Below, piece after piece: positions 17,187 to 26,070 of a DNA stretch of 64,000 nt (positions are counted from its first letter, which is position 1; every line of letters starts with the position of its first letter). The translations under genes and the position numbers were made by a program. The stretch spans positions 1-64,000 of the forward strand of contig NZ_BAED01000006.1 in assembly GCF_000241345.1 (NCBI RefSeq). Reading direction: 5' to 3'. Source of the DNA: Gordonia amarae NBRC 15530 (GTDB taxonomy: Bacteria; Actinomycetota; Actinomycetes; Mycobacteriales; Mycobacteriaceae). The notes below the pieces were generated by a model, which was not told the DNA's origin, searched no databases, and worked only from the letters and a program-made list of their open reading frames with translations.

Positions 17187-18073
17187 CAGACCCTCCTCGC
17201 CTTGGTCGCATGGAACAGACCCTCGGGTTTGACCAGCAGAATCACCATGAGCAGAACCAGAGCGGATACGTACGTGAGGTCAGCGCTGATGTACCCGGTC
17301 GTGTAGGCCGAAACCAGGCCGGCGGCAAGACCGCCCACGACTGCACCGACCAGACTGTCCAGACCGCCGATCACCGCGGCGGCAAAGCCGAGCACAAAGA
17401 TCGGGTCCATCACCTGTGGGGTGAGTTCTGCCGACGTCGGGATGACCAACATCGCGGCCAGGGCGCCTGCGAAACCGGCCATGGCCCAGCCCAGGGTCAG
17501 CATCCTGTTGACCTTGACGCCCATCAGCCGCGCCGTATCCGGTGCGAAGGCGGCAGCGCGCATGCGCAAACCGATCGGCGTCTTCGTCAGGACGAAACCG
17601 AGGCCGAGCATCATCGCGCACACTCCGCCCAGGACGAACAGGTCCTGCGGAGAGACGAAGGGGATATCACCGATGTACCACTTCTTGGTGTCCACCGCCT
17701 CGGGGATGACGCGCTGCTCACCGGACTTCGGCGGAAAGAACAGGCCTAAGGCGCCCTGGATGAAGACCAGCAAACCGACACCGACGATGACGTTGCTCAG
17801 TTCGGGCAGCTTTTCGGCGTAGCGGAAGACCGTTTGCTGGACCAGTGCACCCAAGATGATGCCGCTCACCAGCGCCACCACGAACCCGAGCCAGTACGAT
17901 CCGGTCCCGTCGATCACCAAGTACGCCAGGTACCCGGACACGGCGGCCTGGGCACCCTGGGCGAAGTTGACCAATCGGGTGGAGCGGAAAATGATCACCA
18001 GGGCGATGGCCACCGACGCGTAAACCGCGCCGAATGCCAGGCCGTTGACGGTGAAGAGTATGAAACGTTCCAT
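17186..18073 (-). CDS. Branched-chain amino acid-type ABC permease, LivH family
   Basis: A 295-residue polytopic permease. LivH hallmarks are VNGLAFGAVYASVAIALVII at the start, RSTRLVNFAQGAQAAVSGYL near residue 30 and FAAAVIGGLDSLVGAVVGGL near 233. It starts 9 bases after the LivF-type ATPase stop and follows GAGGATCTG. An insertion around residues 115-140 (FFPPKSGEQRVIP) is longer than in E. coli LivH but is common in actinobacterial members. Confidence 0.9.
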   Translation of the reverse strand: MERFILFTVNGLAFGAVYASVAIALVIIFRSTRLVNFAQGAQAAVSGYLAYLVIDGTGSYWLGFVVALVSGIILGALVQQTVFRYAEKLPELSNVIVGVGLLVFIQGALGLFFPPKSGEQRVIPEAVDTKKWYIGDIPFVSPQDLFVLGGVCAMMLGLGFVLTKTPIGLRMRAAAFAPDTARLMGVKVNRMLTLGWAMAGFAGALAAMLVIPTSAELTPQVMDPIFVLGFAAAVIGGLDSLVGAVVGGLAAGLVSAYTTGYISADLTYVSALVLLMVILLVKPEGLFHATKARRV

Positions 18074-18082
18074 CAGATCCTC

Positions 18083-18805
18083 TTAGAAACCCAAGTAGGC
18101 GTGTCGGAGTTTGACATCGGACTGCAGGTCGGCGGCGTGACCACGCGCGACGACATTGCCGACCGAGATCACCACCCCCTCATCGGCGATTCCCAAGGCA
18201 CTACCGACGTTCTGCTCGACCAGCAGCACCGTCATGCCCATCTCGTCGCGCAGGTCGCGCAACAGCGCCATGATCCGCGCGACGATCGGGGGGGCCAGGC
18301 CCAGCGACGGCTCGTCGAGCAGTAGCAGCTTGGGCTTGGACACCAGCGCACGCCCGAGTGCGAGCATCTGCCGCTCGCCGCCGGACAACTGGTGACCGTG
18401 GAAGGTGCGACGTTCGCCGAGGCGCTCGAACAGGTCGTAGACCTCCTTGATCGCCTCGGTCGTCACCTTGGCGCCGGCCGTACCACGCCAAAGGCCACCG
18501 AGGCGAAGATTCTCCTCGACGGTCAGTTCCGGGATGACGCCGCCGCCCTCGGGCACATGGGCGAGGCCGCGCACGATCATTTCTTCGACCGGCAGGTGCG
18601 TGATGTCCTCGCCCGCGAAGGTGATGGTGCCACCGCGGGGCGGAACCAGCCCGGAGATCGTCTTGAGCATCGTCGACTTGCCCGCACCGTTGGCCCCCAG
18701 CACCGCCGTGATCGTGCTCTCCTCGACAGTCACCGAAAAATCGTGCAGCACCTTCAGCCGGCCGTAACCGCCCTCCAGGTTCGCCACTTCCAGCAGGTTC
18801 GTCAT
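18083..18805 (-). CDS. ABC transporter ATP-binding protein, LivF type
   Basis: A 240-residue ATPase. Walker A GANGAGKST near residue 38, signature LSGGERQMLALGRAL near 134 and Walker B LLLLDEPSLGLAPP near 154, all intact. Family-typical N-terminus LLEVANLEGGYGRLKVLHDF. I start it at ATG 18805, which overlaps the LivG-type stop (ATGA), rather than at the longer upstream possibility. It provides one of the two ATPase subunits of this importer. Confidence 0.92.
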   Translation of the reverse strand: MTNLLEVANLEGGYGRLKVLHDFSVTVEESTITAVLGANGAGKSTMLKTISGLVPPRGGTITFAGEDITHLPVEEMIVRGLAHVPEGGGVIPELTVEENLRLGGLWRGTAGAKVTTEAIKEVYDLFERLGERRTFHGHQLSGGERQMLALGRALVSKPKLLLLDEPSLGLAPPIVARIMALLRDLRDEMGMTVLLVEQNVGSALGIADEGVVISVGNVVARGHAADLQSDVKLRHAYLGF

Positions 18806-19608
18806 GACGTGCTCTCTTCGGTGAGTGCGGACTCCTCCGGTGGCTCTTCGCCCAAATACGCTGCGGCCACTGCCGGATCGGACTGCACCTGCGCGGGAGT
18901 GCCCGTGGCGACGCAGCGACCGAAGTCGAGAACGACCACCTTGTCGCAGACCTTCATCACCAAGTCCATGTGGTGCTCGACGAGCACGACCGAGCACGGG
19001 GTGTCCCATTCGCGCGGCAGCGTCGTGATCAGTTCGGCCAGTGGGCCGAGGTCCTCGGCGCCGAGACCACCGGCCGGCTCATCGAGCATCAGCAGGCGAG
19101 GTCGGCTGATCAACGCGCGGGCCAGAGCCACGCGCTTCTGTACCGGATATGCCAGAGTGCCGGCAGGCCGACCGGCGACGTCGGTGGCGCCGAGACGCTC
19201 GAGCCACTCATGAGCTTCCTTGCGCAGTGCCGCTTCGTCGCGGTCGCTCCTGGGCAGACCCAGCAGTGCCGAACCGAAGCCCGCCTTGCGGCGGATGGTC
19301 GCACCGAGCATCACGTTCTCGACGGCGGTCAGCAACGGGAACAGGCCCACACCCTGCAGGGTCCGTGCCACGCCGTCGCGAACCAAGTGGTTGGGCTTGG
19401 GGGAGAAGGCCTTTCCCTCCCACGTCAAGGAACCGTTGGTCGGCTTGATAAACCCACTGATGACGTTGAACAGGGTCGTCTTGCCGGCGCCGTTGGGGCC
19501 GATGACTCCGGTGACCGTCGCCTCGGGCACGTCGAAAGAAACGCTTTCGAGGGCGACGAGTCCGCCGAAGCGCACGCCAACGTTGTCGACGACGAGTCCG
19601 CCGCTCAT
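18802..19608 (-). CDS. ABC transporter ATP-binding protein, LivG type, with altered signature motif
   Basis: First gene of the importer operon; about 268 residues from ATG 19608 (an upstream ATG at 19665 would add 19 residues, with no ribosome site for either). Walker A GPNGAGKTT and Walker B RLLMLDEPAGGLGAEDL are intact. The ABC signature, normally L-S/P-Y-G-x-Q, reads LAYPVQKRVALARAL, with proline in place of the key glycine. The codon is CCG on the coding strand, so this is not a reading slip on my side. Since LivF has a canonical signature, the pair may have one impaired ATP site, or this is a sequencing change. Divergent from the TetR gene across a 189-bp control region. Confidence 0.88.
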   Translation of the reverse strand: MSGGLVVDNVGVRFGGLVALESVSFDVPEATVTGVIGPNGAGKTTLFNVISGFIKPTNGSLTWEGKAFSPKPNHLVRDGVARTLQGVGLFPLLTAVENVMLGATIRRKAGFGSALLGLPRSDRDEAALRKEAHEWLERLGATDVAGRPAGTLAYPVQKRVALARALISRPRLLMLDEPAGGLGAEDLGPLAELITTLPREWDTPCSVVLVEHHMDLVMKVCDKVVVLDFGRCVATGTPAQVQSDPAVAAAYLGEEPPEESALTEESTS

Positions 19609-19716
19609 CCGCCGATCTCGGGGAGTGGTGGATAGGTCGTGAGGTGGGTCATCAGCAGGCTCCATGTTTCGCAGATCGGTGGGCTACCCAGTTACGGCAA
19701 CAACCCCGCCGTCTAG

Positions 19717-19775
19717 GTGATATGGATCACAACTTAACTGCACATGAAGTGCAAGTATATTGTGATTGGGGTCAC
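19717..19775. promoter_or_regulatory. Two matching 14-bp operators between livG-type and tetR genes
   Basis: GTGATATGGATCAC at 19717-19730 and GTGATTGGGGTCAC at 19762-19775 share the form GTGAT-N4-RTCAC and are centred 45 bp apart. A further inverted pair ACTGCAC-N5-GTGCAAGT (about 19737-19756) lies between them. Position between a regulator and the operon it faces makes them likely binding sites for that regulator. Confidence 0.5.
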
Positions 19776-19797
19776 GATACAGGGACGGGGTGGGGCA

Positions 19798-20385
19798 ATG
19801 GTGCAATACCGGCAAACCGACGGCCGACTACGGCGTGGTATCCGGACCAGATCGCAGATCGTCGACGCTCATGTCGCGTTGCTTCGTGACGGTGTCCTGC
19901 GGCCTACGGCGGCGCAGATCGCGGAGCGGGCGGGAGTGTCGACACGAACCCTGTGGTCCAGCTTCGGCGACATGGAGGGGCTGCTGAGCGCCACCGTCGC
20001 CTACTGGGCAGACCTGGACGTACAGCTGCGCACACCGGTCGACCCGCACCTACCCCTGGAAGACCGCCTTGTCCGGTTCTGCAGCGATCGCAGCCGGCGT
20101 CTGGTCAGCATTGCCCCGGCTGCCCTGGCGGCATCGGTCCACGAACCGTTGTCCCCGGTGCTGCAAGCCGACCGTGCCCGGCACCTCACCCGCACCCGCA
20201 CCGAGTTGCAGGAGGCGTTCGGCGGCGAGATCGCCTCTGCTGCCGATCCCGAGGCGCTGCTTGACGCGCTGACGATCACCGTCAGTTCCGAGGCCTGGAA
20301 CCTGCTGCACACCAGACTGAACCAGGCGTACGACCACTGTGCGCGAGTTATGGAGTTCACCATGCGAAGCCTGTTGACCGCCTGA
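19798..20385 (+). CDS. TetR family transcriptional regulator
   Basis: A 195-residue regulator. N-terminal helix-turn-helix: RTRSQIVDAHVALLRDGVLR, then AAQIAERAGVSTRTLWSSFG, which fits the TetR pattern (GVSxxTLxxxF). The C-terminal ligand domain is variable. An in-frame ATG exists at 19744, but it would place the operator-like sequence 19762-19775 inside the gene, so I prefer ATG 19798, which follows a G-rich site. Divergent from the liv-type operon and likely its repressor (inference from layout). Confidence 0.85.
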   Translation: MVQYRQTDGRLRRGIRTRSQIVDAHVALLRDGVLRPTAAQIAERAGVSTRTLWSSFGDMEGLLSATVAYWADLDVQLRTPVDPHLPLEDRLVRFCSDRSRRLVSIAPAALAASVHEPLSPVLQADRARHLTRTRTELQEAFGGEIASAADPEALLDALTITVSSEAWNLLHTRLNQAYDHCARVMEFTMRSLLTA

Positions 20386-20471
20386 CCAGATCGGGACGAT
20401 CATCCGGCGCGGCGGCACCCGATAGACCGATGGCTTGGCAGGTCTGGAGAATTCGATGATCTGGCACGATA

Positions 20472-21446
20472 GTGGCCGTGAGTGAACACCTGCACTTGTT
20501 GTTGGGGGATGACGATTTTCTGACCGGACGTGTCGTTGAGTCGATCGTCGTGGAGAAGTCGGCGGAAGTCGGTACTGATGTGCCGGTGACGCGGGTGCGG
20601 GCCGGTGAGGTGACCGACCACGAGCTGGCCGAGCTGCTCAGTCCGTCGCTGTTCGCCGAGGAACGGGTTATCGTCGTCGAGGCCGCGGCCGATGCGGGGA
20701 AGGCGCCGGCGGAGCTGATCGTGGCCACCGCGAAAGCGCTGCCCGAAGGCATCACGCTCGCTGTGCAGCACACCGGCGGTGGGCGGGCCAAGTCGATGGT
20801 GGCCGCGCTCAAGAAGGCCGGCGCGGTGGAACACAAGTGCGAGAAGGCGAAGTGGCCGTCGGACAAGGCGGCTTTCGTCAGTGCCGAGTTCAAGCGGCTC
20901 GGGGCGCGGGTCAGCGGTGATGTGGTCGAGCAGGTCGTCGACAGTGTGGGCGGGGAACTGCGGGAGCTGGCCGCCGCGTGCAGCCAGCTCGTCACCGACA
21001 CCGGCGGCAAGGTGACCCGCGAGGTGGTGCTCACCTACTACCAGGGGCGTGCGGAGGTCACCGGCTTCGAGGTGGCCGACAAGGCCGTCACCGGAGACCG
21101 GGCCGGGGCGCTCGAATCACTCGCCTGGGCCTGTCACCACGGGGTGCCGCGGGTGCTGCTCGCGGATGCGCTCGCAGAGGCCGTGCACGCCATCGCCCGG
21201 GTGCGGGGGGTATCGGGCGACCAGTACTCGGTGGCGCGGGAACTCGGCATGCCGCCCGGCCGGGTCAAGAAAGTGCAAGGGCAGGCGCGGGCGTGGGACT
21301 CGTCGTCGATCGCGCAGGCGATGATCGTCGTCGCCCAGCTCAACGGTGACGTGAAAGGGCAGGCGGCCGACGCCGACTATGCCCTGGAACACGCGGTGTC
21401 GACGGTGGCCGGGTTGCGGCCCGATGTGCGGTCGCGGGGGCGGTGA
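20472..21446 (+). CDS. holA: DNA polymerase III subunit delta
   Basis: A 324-residue clamp-loader subunit that opens the beta clamp. The N-terminus LHLLLGDDDFLTGRVVESIV, the segment ELAELLSPSLFAEERVIVVE and the C-terminal AIARVRGVSGDQYSVARELG match actinobacterial HolA. GTG 20472 or GTG 20478 are both possible starts. Orthologue of Rv2413c, here separated from comEC by the inserted transporter operon. Confidence 0.93.
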   Translation: MAVSEHLHLLLGDDDFLTGRVVESIVVEKSAEVGTDVPVTRVRAGEVTDHELAELLSPSLFAEERVIVVEAAADAGKAPAELIVATAKALPEGITLAVQHTGGGRAKSMVAALKKAGAVEHKCEKAKWPSDKAAFVSAEFKRLGARVSGDVVEQVVDSVGGELRELAAACSQLVTDTGGKVTREVVLTYYQGRAEVTGFEVADKAVTGDRAGALESLAWACHHGVPRVLLADALAEAVHAIARVRGVSGDQYSVARELGMPPGRVKKVQGQARAWDSSSIAQAMIVVAQLNGDVKGQAADADYALEHAVSTVAGLRPDVRSRGR

Positions 21447-21461
21447 GGCCGCTGTCTCGAC

Positions 21462-21544
21462 TGTGCGAAACCGGGTAGGACGACATTGTTATCTCACCGG
21501 GTTTCGAGGCTCGTCGCTAGCGCTCCTCGCACCTCAACCAGCGA
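21462..21544 (+). repeat. Dispersed palindromic repeat family A, truncated copy
   Basis: It carries the right half of the family (TCTCACCGGGTTTCGAGGCT, then GTCGCTAGCGCTCCTCGCAC, then CTCAACCAGCG), but only a short remnant of the left arm (GCGAAACCGGGTA). It lies just after the holA stop. Full copies are at 8984-9101 and 38347-38453. Confidence 0.7.
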
Positions 21545-21598
21545 GCACCTCGACCAGCGAGGGGTGGTTCGGGTCGGCGGAAGGGTTGAGTACGCCAG

Positions 21599-21631
21599 AA
21601 ACCCGGCGATCGCGTGGAGATCGCCGGGTTT
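21599..21631 (-). terminator. Hairpin terminator of rpsT
   Basis: A perfect 13-bp inverted repeat (AAACCCGGCGATC and complement, 21599-21611 and 21619-21631) with a 7-base loop, 15 bp beyond the rpsT stop. On the minus strand the stem ends in GGGTTTCT, a short T-run. Confidence 0.75.
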
Positions 21632-21645
21632 GCGTCAGCTACAGA

Positions 21646-21906
21646 TCAGAGCTTGTTGACGGCCAGCGCGATGGCCGACTTCTTGTTGGCGGCCTGGTTG
21701 GCGTGGATGACGCCCTTGCTGGCGGCCTTGTCGAGCTTCTTGCTCGCTGCCTTGCCCAGCTCGGTGGCCTTGTCCTTGTCGCCGGTGGCAACGGCCTCGC
21801 GGAAGTTGCGGATCGAGGTCCGCAGCGCCGAACGCACCGACTGGTTGCGCTGACGACGCGCCTCGTTGGTCAGGTTGCGCTTGATCTGCGATTTGATGTT
21901 TGCCAC
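21646..21906 (-). CDS. rpsT: Small ribosomal subunit protein bS20
   Basis: An 86-residue basic protein that binds 16S rRNA in the small subunit. [20 protein letters not shown] at the start, [12 protein letters not shown] and the C-terminal [20 protein letters not shown] are diagnostic. Orthologue of Rv2412, in the same place opposite holA. It is monocistronic with its own terminator. Confidence 0.97.
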   Translation of the reverse strand: MANIKSQIKRNLTNEARRQRNQSVRSALRTSIRNFREAVATGDKDKATELGKAASKKLDKAASKGVIHANQAANKKSAIALAVNKL

Positions 21907-22077
21907 GCGGGTTCCCTCTGTGTGTGCGGTGTAAAAGCTGTCAACTGTCTTGTGTGGCGGTTGTCACCGCCTGATCACACCTGCCGTCGGGCGGTGTGCA
22001 ACAGCGGTCTACGTTACCTGACAGCCCGCAACCCCCCCAAATCGTCATGAGTCAAGGGTTTCGCCGAACCGACGCAA

Positions 22078-22092
22078 TAGGCTCAGATCATC
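22078..22092 (+). promoter_or_regulatory. -10 box before the sulfotransferase-like gene
   Basis: TAGGCT at 22078-22083, 9 bases before the ATG at 22093. The 5' leader would be only a few bases and there is no ribosome site, so a leaderless transcript is likely. Confidence 0.35.
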
Positions 22093-23214
22093 ATGTCAGC
22101 TGTATATCTCCACATCGGACTGCCCAAGACCGGAACCACCCACCTGCAAGATCGGCTCTGGCGCAACCGTGACCTCGCGCTCGACTCGTCGGGCCTGCTG
22201 TATCCGGGTAACGAGATCGCCGACCACTTCCACGCGGCGGCACATCTGCAGCCCGAACGGTATCTCGACTGGGTGGACCCGGAACACGTGTCGGCGTGGC
22301 CGACGATGGTGGCGCAGATGACGGCGTGGCCGCAGCGCGCGCTCGTCAGCCACGAACTGTTCGCGACCGCCACGGCGCCGCAGATCGAGAAACTCATGGG
22401 CGATCTGGGTTTCGCCGACGAGGTGCATGTGGTGGTGACCGTCCGCGATCTGGGCCGGCAGCTGCCGTCGGTGTGGCAGGAGAACGTGAAGAATCAGCGC
22501 ACCGCGACGATCGGTGAGTTCGTCGACTCCGTGCGTGCTCACGCGCCGGGCGCACCGGAACCGGCCACCGGCAGGGAGGAGCCCTTCTGGGAGTTCCAGG
22601 ACTATGTGCGGATCCTGCGCACCTGGGCGCCGTTCGTCGGGGCGGAACGGGTGCATGTGGTCACGGTGCCGCGGACCCGCACCGGTGACGATCTGTGGGA
22701 GCGTTTCCTGTCGGTCATCGGCGTCGACCCGGCGGCGCTGACCATCCCGGTGCCCGACCTCAACTCGTCGCTGTCGGCGGCGCAGACCGAGTTTGTGCGG
22801 CGGCTCAACACCCGGCTGCAACCCGACGACATCGAGTGGCGGCGCTACGAACGGGTGATGAAGGGACAGATCATCGGCGAGATCCTTTTCGCCGAACGCG
22901 AGGGCGACGCCCAGCGGCTGTCGGGTGAGCAGCTGCGGTGGGCTGCCGAGCGCAGCGCCGCCATGATCGACGAGATCATCACCGCCGGCTACCGGGTGGC
23001 AGGTGACCTGAGCGATCTCGCCGTCGACCCGACAGGTGGTGGCGCCGCGGAGCCGACGGAAGCCGAGGTGCTCGACGTGGCGTTGGACACCGTCGCGGCG
23101 CTGGTGCAGGCGGCCCCGCTGCCGAAGGTGCGTCCCCGCTGGCAGACCCGGGCGGCGAATGTGGTGCGCAGGGGCCGGCGTCGCGCCATCGGAGCGACGC
23201 GAAGACTCCGGTAG
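22093..23214 (+). CDS. Sulfotransferase-family protein
   Basis: A 373-residue protein starting AVYLHIGLPKTGTTHLQDRL. LPKTGTT is the 5'-phosphosulfate-binding loop of PAPS-dependent sulfotransferases. The later segment VVVTVRDLGRQLPSVWQENV resembles the 3'-phosphate-binding region (RDxxxxxxS). It ends with a basic tail. The acceptor is unknown; sulfolipids or surface glycans are typical in Mycobacteriales. Not part of the M. tuberculosis block at this position, so probably a lineage insertion. Whether it really uses PAPS needs a structural match; some family members have other roles. Confidence 0.75.
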   Translation: MSAVYLHIGLPKTGTTHLQDRLWRNRDLALDSSGLLYPGNEIADHFHAAAHLQPERYLDWVDPEHVSAWPTMVAQMTAWPQRALVSHELFATATAPQIEKLMGDLGFADEVHVVVTVRDLGRQLPSVWQENVKNQRTATIGEFVDSVRAHAPGAPEPATGREEPFWEFQDYVRILRTWAPFVGAERVHVVTVPRTRTGDDLWERFLSVIGVDPAALTIPVPDLNSSLSAAQTEFVRRLNTRLQPDDIEWRRYERVMKGQIIGEILFAEREGDAQRLSGEQLRWAAERSAAMIDEIITAGYRVAGDLSDLAVDPTGGGAAEPTEAEVLDVALDTVAALVQAAPLPKVRPRWQTRAANVVRRGRRRAIGATRRLR

Positions 23215-23308
23215 CGCGACCGAACCGGGCCGCGGGTGGGCGGTGCGTCGCAAGGCAGTCACTCAACAGTCCTGCCGAGTTCGGGTTTTTGTAGCACCAT
23301 GTCAAGTT

Positions 23309-25090
23309 ATGAGTCCCGCGTCGACAACGAAGGCCGCCAAGCGGACCCCCGCCAAGGCTGCCGCGCCCAAGCCCGCGACCAAGTCGGCAGCAGCCGCACC
23401 GGCCAAGGGCACCAAATCCAGAACCCCGGCCAAACGTGCGAAGCCCGCGACAACCCAGCCGCGGGCGATGGAGGGCACGATCTTCGACGGTTACACCGGC
23501 GCCCCGTCGTTCGGGAAACCCTACGATGAGATGTTTGACGCCACCGGCGAGGTACGCCCCGCCTACCGCGGCATCTTCAAGGCGATGGCCGAGTCCAACC
23601 GCGCCGACCTCGAAACCCGGATCGACGCTCTCGGAAGGGCATTCATCGACCAGGGGGTGACCTTCTCGCTGTCGGGCAAGGAACGTCCGTTCCCGCTCGA
23701 CGTCGTCCCTCGGGTCATCTCGGCGGCCGAATGGCACAAGCTCGAAGGCGGCATCGCCCAGCGCGTGCAGGCGCTCGAACTCTTCCTCGACGACGTGTAC
23801 GGGACACAGGAGATCCTGCGCGACGGCGTGCTGCCCAAGCGACTTGTCCACTCGTGTGAGCACTTTCACCGTCAGGCGGCAAACATCCGACCGCCCAACG
23901 GTGTTCGCATCCACGTTGCCGGCATCGACCTCATCCGGGACGAGCAGGGCGAGTTCCGGGTGCTGGAGGACAACCTGCGGTCGCCGTCGGGTGTGTCGTA
24001 CGTGATCGAGAACCGGCGCACCATGGCGCGGGTCTTCCCGGACCTGTTCGCCTCGCACAAGGTGCGCGCCGTCGGTGACTATCCGAGTCATCTGCTGCGC
24101 GCGCTGCGGGCATCGGCCGCATTCAACGAGGCCGACCCCAACATCGTGGTTCTCACACCGGGCGTTGCCAATTCGGCGTACTTCGAGCATTCGCTGCTGG
24201 CCCGGCTGATGGGTGTCGAACTCGTCGAGGGCCGCGACCTGTTCTGCCGCGACAACGTGGTGTACATGCGCACCACCGAGGGCGAGCAGCGCGTCGACGT
24301 CATCTACCGGCGCATCGACGACGACTTCCTCGACCCGATGCAGTTCCGCCCCGACTCGATGCTCGGTGTGCCCGGCCTGCTCAACGCCGCACGTGCCGGC
24401 AACGTGGTCATCTCCAGTGCCGTGGGCAACGGCGTCGGCGACGACAAGCTCATCTACACGTACGTGCCGGAGATCATCCAGTACTACCTGGGCGAGAAGC
24501 CGTCGCTGAAGAACGTCGACACCCTGCGCTGCTGGCTGCCGTCCGAATGCGAGGAGGTACTCGACCGCATCGATGAGCTCGTCGTCAAACCCGTTGAGGG
24601 ATCGGGTGGTTACGGCATCGTCTTCGGTCCCGACTCGACCAGGGCCGAACTCGACGTCCTTGCCAAGAAGGTGCGCAACGATCCGCGTGGCTGGATCGCG
24701 CAGCCGGTGGTGCAGTTGTCGACGGTCCCGACCAAGGCCGGTGACTATGTGCGGCCGCGGCACGTGGATCTGCGTCCGTTCGCCGTCAACGACGGTGAGT
24801 CGGTGTGGGTGCTGCCCGGTGGTCTGACCCGTGTGGCGCTGCCCGAGGGTTCGCTGGTGGTCAACTCGAGTCAGGGCGGCGGTTCCAAGGACACCTGGGT
24901 GCTGGCGGCCCGCGGTTCGGAGGGTGAACGTGAACTCGCCGGCGCCAAGGTGGTGTCGAGCCGGGTCGCGGCCCGGCCCGCGGAAAGCGCCCCCGAACCG
25001 GTGCACACCCAGACGCAGCAACAGCAACAACACGGGACGACGCCCGAACCCAAGGCGGTCCGCACCGGACAGGAAGGCGGCGGGCGATGA
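23309..25090 (+). CDS. Circularly permuted ATP-grasp family protein with basic N-terminal tail
   Basis: A 593-residue protein orthologous to Rv2411c. The core begins about residue 54 ([11 protein letters not shown]). Family blocks are FDVVPRVI-like [80 protein letters not shown], and [18 protein letters not shown], the ATP-binding glycine loop. These proteins are predicted to form amide bonds in a peptide-tagging or peptide-synthesis pathway with alpha-E and transglutaminase partners, exactly the next two genes. Residues 5-50 are an unusual Lys/Ala/Pro tail ([20 protein letters not shown] and similar), like histone H1 or HU tails. An alternative ATG near 23468 would omit it. Confidence 0.88.
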   Translation: MSPASTTKAAKRTPAKAAAPKPATKSAAAAPAKGTKSRTPAKRAKPATTQPRAMEGTIFDGYTGAPSFGKPYDEMFDATGEVRPAYRGIFKAMAESNRADLETRIDALGRAFIDQGVTFSLSGKERPFPLDVVPRVISAAEWHKLEGGIAQRVQALELFLDDVYGTQEILRDGVLPKRLVHSCEHFHRQAANIRPPNGVRIHVAGIDLIRDEQGEFRVLEDNLRSPSGVSYVIENRRTMARVFPDLFASHKVRAVGDYPSHLLRALRASAAFNEADPNIVVLTPGVANSAYFEHSLLARLMGVELVEGRDLFCRDNVVYMRTTEGEQRVDVIYRRIDDDFLDPMQFRPDSMLGVPGLLNAARAGNVVISSAVGNGVGDDKLIYTYVPEIIQYYLGEKPSLKNVDTLRCWLPSECEEVLDRIDELVVKPVEGSGGYGIVFGPDSTRAELDVLAKKVRNDPRGWIAQPVVQLSTVPTKAGDYVRPRHVDLRPFAVNDGESVWVLPGGLTRVALPEGSLVVNSSQGGGSKDTWVLAARGSEGERELAGAKVVSSRVAARPAESAPEPVHTQTQQQQQHGTTPEPKAVRTGQEGGGR

Positions 25091-26070
25091 TGCTGGCCAG
25101 AAATGCCGAATCCCTGTATTGGATCGGCAGATACGTTGAACGCGCCGATGACATGGCGCGCATCCTCGACGTCGCGATCCATCAGATCCTGGAGGATTCC
25201 ACGGTCGACGTCGACAGGTCGGCGCGGCGCGTGATCCAGGTCCTCGGCCTGAAGGCGCCCGACGCCGGGGTACCGGCGGATGTGTTCATGCTCACCGAAC
25301 GCGTTGCCTACGACCAGGATTCGTTCGGATCGATCGTCGATCTCATTCACGCCGCCCGCGAGAACGCCCGCGGCGCACGAGAAGTCACCTCGTCGGAGAT
25401 GTGGGAGTGCCTCAACACCACCTACAACGGACTCGCCGACGCCGAGAAGCGAGCCCGCAAACTCGGTCCGCACGAGTTCCTCTCGTACGTCAAGAATCGT
25501 GCGGCGATGTTCGCCGGCCTCGCCGACGCCACACTCAGCCACGACGACGGATACCGGTACCTACTGCTCGGACGGTCCATCGAACGCGTCGACATGACCA
25601 TCCGCATGCTGCTCTCCCGCGCCGGTGAGCGGGTGACCTCGCCGCAGTGGGTGAGCGTGCTGGTGTCGGCGGGCGCGCACGACACCTACCTGCGCACCTA
25701 CCGAGGCGTTATCGACGCCGAGAAGGTGCTCGAATTCATGTTGCTGGACCGGCTTTTCCCGCGGTCGGTGTTCCACGCGCTGTGCGTCGCCGAACACAAT
25801 CTGTCCGAACTGGAAAAGGGCCCGAGCCGTGTCGGCGCGCAGGCTCAGGCGTTGCTGCTGCTGGGGCGGGCGCGAAGCTCGCTGGAGTTCCTGGACTCGG
25901 GGGTGCTGCTCGACGGTCTGGAGGAACGGTTGCTGGATCTGCAGGACACCTGCCGCGCCGTCAACGAAGCGGTCACCAACCAGTACTTCCACGTGTCACC
26001 GTATGTCGCGTGGGCCGACGCTCGGGTGAGCGACGGAGAGGTACTCGCAATCGAGGAGAGTGAACTGTGA
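25087..26070 (+). CDS. Alpha-E domain protein (DUF403)
   Basis: A 327-residue all-helical protein. [27 protein letters not shown] is the family's invariant start (shown in parts: LARNAESLYWIGRYVERADD), with RAAMFAGLADATLSHDDGYR and GRSIERVDMTIRML later. The function is unproven. Alpha-E proteins occur with circularly permuted ATP-grasp enzymes and transglutaminase-like peptidases. The ATG overlaps the ATP-grasp stop and its own stop overlaps the next gene, so the three are one operon. Orthologue of Rv2410c. Confidence 0.9.
   Translation: MMLARNAESLYWIGRYVERADDMARILDVAIHQILEDSTVDVDRSARRVIQVLGLKAPDAGVPADVFMLTERVAYDQDSFGSIVDLIHAARENARGAREVTSSEMWECLNTTYNGLADAEKRARKLGPHEFLSYVKNRAAMFAGLADATLSHDDGYRYLLLGRSIERVDMTIRMLLSRAGERVTSPQWVSVLVSAGAHDTYLRTYRGVIDAEKVLEFMLLDRLFPRSVFHALCVAEHNLSELEKGPSRVGAQAQALLLLGRARSSLEFLDSGVLLDGLEERLLDLQDTCRAVNEAVTNQYFHVSPYVAWADARVSDGEVLAIEESEL

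Noticed and set aside
22979..25033. 684-residue minus-strand open frame opposite the ATP-grasp gene
   Set aside because: It spans the end of the sulfotransferase-like gene and most of the ATP-grasp gene in antisense, has His/Arg-rich composition typical of shadows, and no start or ribosome site fits.
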